Shown piece by piece: positions 16,001 through 16,828 of a stretch of 16,828 bases of DNA. The stretch is taken from the NCBI GenBank assembly GCA_934539295.1, contig CAKTCN010000051.1, forward strand, positions 1 to 16,828, read 5' to 3'. How positions within the stretch are numbered: position 1 is the stretch's first letter; the number at the start of each line of letters is the position of its first letter. The stretch is from an uncultured Allosphingosinicella sp. (lineage in GTDB: Bacteria; Pseudomonadota; Alphaproteobacteria; Sphingomonadales; Sphingomonadaceae). The position numbers and the translations under genes are program-made. Under the pieces are notes generated by a model. It saw nothing but the letters and a program-made list of their open reading frames with translations. It searched no databases and was not told where the DNA came from.

Positions 16001-16828
16001 AGCTGTCCGCCGTCGAGCGGCGTCGGCAACTCCTCCAGCACCCGGAAGCCAAAATTCTCCAGCGTCGGCACGGCTTCCGACAGCGGAATGACGCCTGCAA
16101 GGCGATAGGTCTTCAGGTGGAGCCGCGATGCGTCTTCCTCGCCACGCGCATAGAGGCGCGCATCGCGGGCGTTCGCTCCCTCCAGCCCGGCAATGCGCAC
16201 GATGTCCGCCGCTGCCTCGGCCGGGCTCGTCTGCGTGCGATAAACCTCCGGGAAATCGTCGATGAAGCTGATCGCAAGGCGCGCGGCGCGGCCGCCGCCG
16301 ACGAGGCTGCCGAGCGCTTCCTCGACCGCCGGCGCCCAGCCGCGCACCATGTCGACGATGCGCTGGTCGAGCAGCGCCGGGTCCGGAATGGGCGCGCCAT
16401 CGGGCACGTCGATCATGTAACGAATGAGCGCCAGGTCGCCTTCGCCAAGTTCCAGCGCCCAGTTGCTGATGCTGCCACCGGCCGCATCGGCGATCATCGC
16501 GCCGATCGCCTCGCGCCGCTGGGTCGTAAGCTCATCCCGCGGCAACCAGACGAAGGCAAAGATGTGCCGCTTCAATGCGCTCGGCACCAGCACCAGCGCA
16601 GGGCGCGGCCGGTCGGCAAGCGACATGGACGTGGTGACGAGTTCCCGGACGGATGAAGGGCTGAGTCCGGTGATCAGGTCGCGCGGCAGCATGGCGACCG
16701 CATGGCGCAGCGCCTTGCCCGCATGGCCGTCGGGATCGAAGCCGAACATCTTCTCGAGCTCGGCCAGCCGCTGGCGTGCCACCGGCACCTGGTCGGGCGC
16801 CGCCGCCAGCGCGTGGCTCGTCCACAGT
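13036..16828 (-). CDS. gdhB: Large NAD-specific glutamate dehydrogenase (5' end cut by window)
   Basis: NAD-dependent glutamate dehydrogenase (glutamate to 2-oxoglutarate plus ammonium, catabolic direction) of the very large subunit class. The frame is open to the window edge, so the N-terminus is missing: 1263 residues are visible against roughly 1550-1650 for the family. The visible N-terminal third belongs to the regulatory region. The catalytic core starts near GGPVARGGLRWSDRRDDFRTE and LKAQ-like LMKAQVVKNAVIVPTGAKGGF, about 460-500 residues after GTG 16788; the lysine of TGAKGG corresponds to the catalytic lysine of small dehydrogenases. A nucleotide-binding segment VVGCGDMSGDVFGNGM lies near 625-645, followed by the helical C-terminal region. 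No frameshift is seen. The two-repeat gene follows 68 nt downstream without a convincing terminator. Family is certain; the symbol is a conventional choice. Confidence 0.93.
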   Translation of the reverse strand, partial: LWTSHALAAAPDQVPVARQRLAELEKMFGFDPDGHAGKALRHAVAMLPRDLITGLSPSSVRELVTTSMSLADRPRPALVLVPSALKRHIFAFVWLPRDELTTQRREAIGAMIADAAGGSISNWALELGEGDLALIRYMIDVPDGAPIPDPALLDQRIVDMVRGWAPAVEEALGSLVGGGRAARLAISFIDDFPEVYRTQTSPAEAAADIVRIAGLEGANARDARLYARGEEDASRLHLKTYRLAGVIPLSEAVPTLENFGFRVLEELPTPLDGGQLGSIHDFTLEVANGDAASLLERAGMVEQAIADVLEGRAENDAFNQLLAGAGLDRRGVVLFRAWFRYLRQTGISYGIATVVEALRRAPQVTQALLALFDAAHDPSAETREASEQAAEAAIADGLAKVAAIDEDRILRLFRGVIKATLRTNAFAPAAAEALAFKFDSSKVPGLPAPVPWREIWVYSPRVEGIHLRGGPVARGGLRWSDRRDDFRTEILGLMKAQVVKNAVIVPTGAKGGFYPKQLPPASNREAWLAEGTEAYRIFIRSLLSVTDNIVNDVVLHPESVTIRDGEDPYFVVAADKGTATFSDVANAIAVERGFWLGDAFASGGSQGYDHKAMGITAKGAWVSVQRHFAEMGVDVQTQPISVVGCGDMSGDVFGNGMLLSRAIKLVAAFDHRHIFLDPTPDPAASWQERNRMFALPRSSWEDYDKALISAGGGVFPRSQKEIPLTAEVQALLGLTAATIDPAGLINAILKAPADLIWFGGIGTYVKASDETHAEVGDPGNDVLRVSATELRAKAIGEGANLGVTQAARIEFSARGGRVNTDFIDNSAGVDCSDNEVNIKIPLNREVREGRLGEEARNALLAEMTDEVATLVLEDNRLQTLALSIAEQGGATALPPLVRAIEVLEESGRLNRAVEGLESNDELLRRAQENRGLTRPELAVLLSTSKMALQAAIEAGGLADDPTLEPDLLAAFPHQMQERHGAAIRSHRLRRQIIATKTANRFVNRLGITALFSLSEEEGASFGQVAAAFVAAERLFDMKTLWSELDTSALTEVARLALFDQASRGLQFHIADILRSVPAGVKVEDIVGSIEPGLSRMDAVTDRLLRQEARLQSEQQKARLLALGAPEDIAARIVRLFELDGAIGIALLAQQLGVDPLDLTEAYTKLGEALGLDWAQNAANRFAAADQWERLLTAGLARDFEQLRLDFLQRREGDPVAAVDTWVERQGPRILQFRRTVDRARVAPITTAPMLAQIATQARVLLGR

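Noticed and set aside
14512..16656. Open frame of 714 codons on the plus strand opposite the glutamate dehydrogenase gene
   Set aside because: No domain is recognisable and the opposite strand encodes a clear enzyme; treated as a GC-rich shadow.

Overview
The window is about 16.8 kb of GC-rich, densely coding chromosome with the gene content of an alphaproteobacterium, most probably a sphingomonad. Pointers are a CarD/CdnL regulator beside a 7Fe ferredoxin, an S4-domain protein and a Suv3-like helicase, a very large NAD-glutamate dehydrogenase, a DUF1489 protein, and paired GIN-domain exported proteins. These assignments come from reading translated motifs, not from database searches. No phage, insertion sequence, CRISPR array, tRNA or rRNA was seen.

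Layout from left to right. A 5'-truncated mgtE (Mg2+ channel) and a DUF1489 gene lie on the plus strand. DUF1489 runs head-on into two tandem minus-strand genes for exported GIN/DUF2807 proteins, and the two facing stop codons share the bases CTAG. Next comes carD with a clear intrinsic terminator. A minus-strand group follows: Suv3-like RNA helicase, S4 RNA-binding protein (8-nt overlap) and fdxA (32-nt gap), probably one transcript. A short divergent region leads to a plus-strand DUF1801 gene. This converges on a small three-helix membrane protein (CBU_0592-like), which sits 13 nt behind the aconitase gene acnA. Divergent from acnA is a UDP-glucuronate 4-epimerase-like gene. It converges on a minus-strand gene for an unusual protein with two about 90-residue repeats, a long proline-rich linker and a short acidic tail. 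That gene lies 68 nt downstream of the large NAD-glutamate dehydrogenase gene, whose 5' end is cut by the window edge.

Functionally this is mainly housekeeping: Mg2+ uptake, TCA cycle and glutamate catabolism, transcription initiation (CarD) and RNA handling. The less understood parts are the exported GIN pair, the repeat plus proline-rich protein, and small DUF or membrane proteins. I did not find a clear new multi-gene system such as defence, secretion or biosynthesis. The best candidates for something undescribed are the two-repeat/proline-rich protein, the conserved-looking helicase-S4-ferredoxin-CarD block, and several inverted repeats at gene starts.
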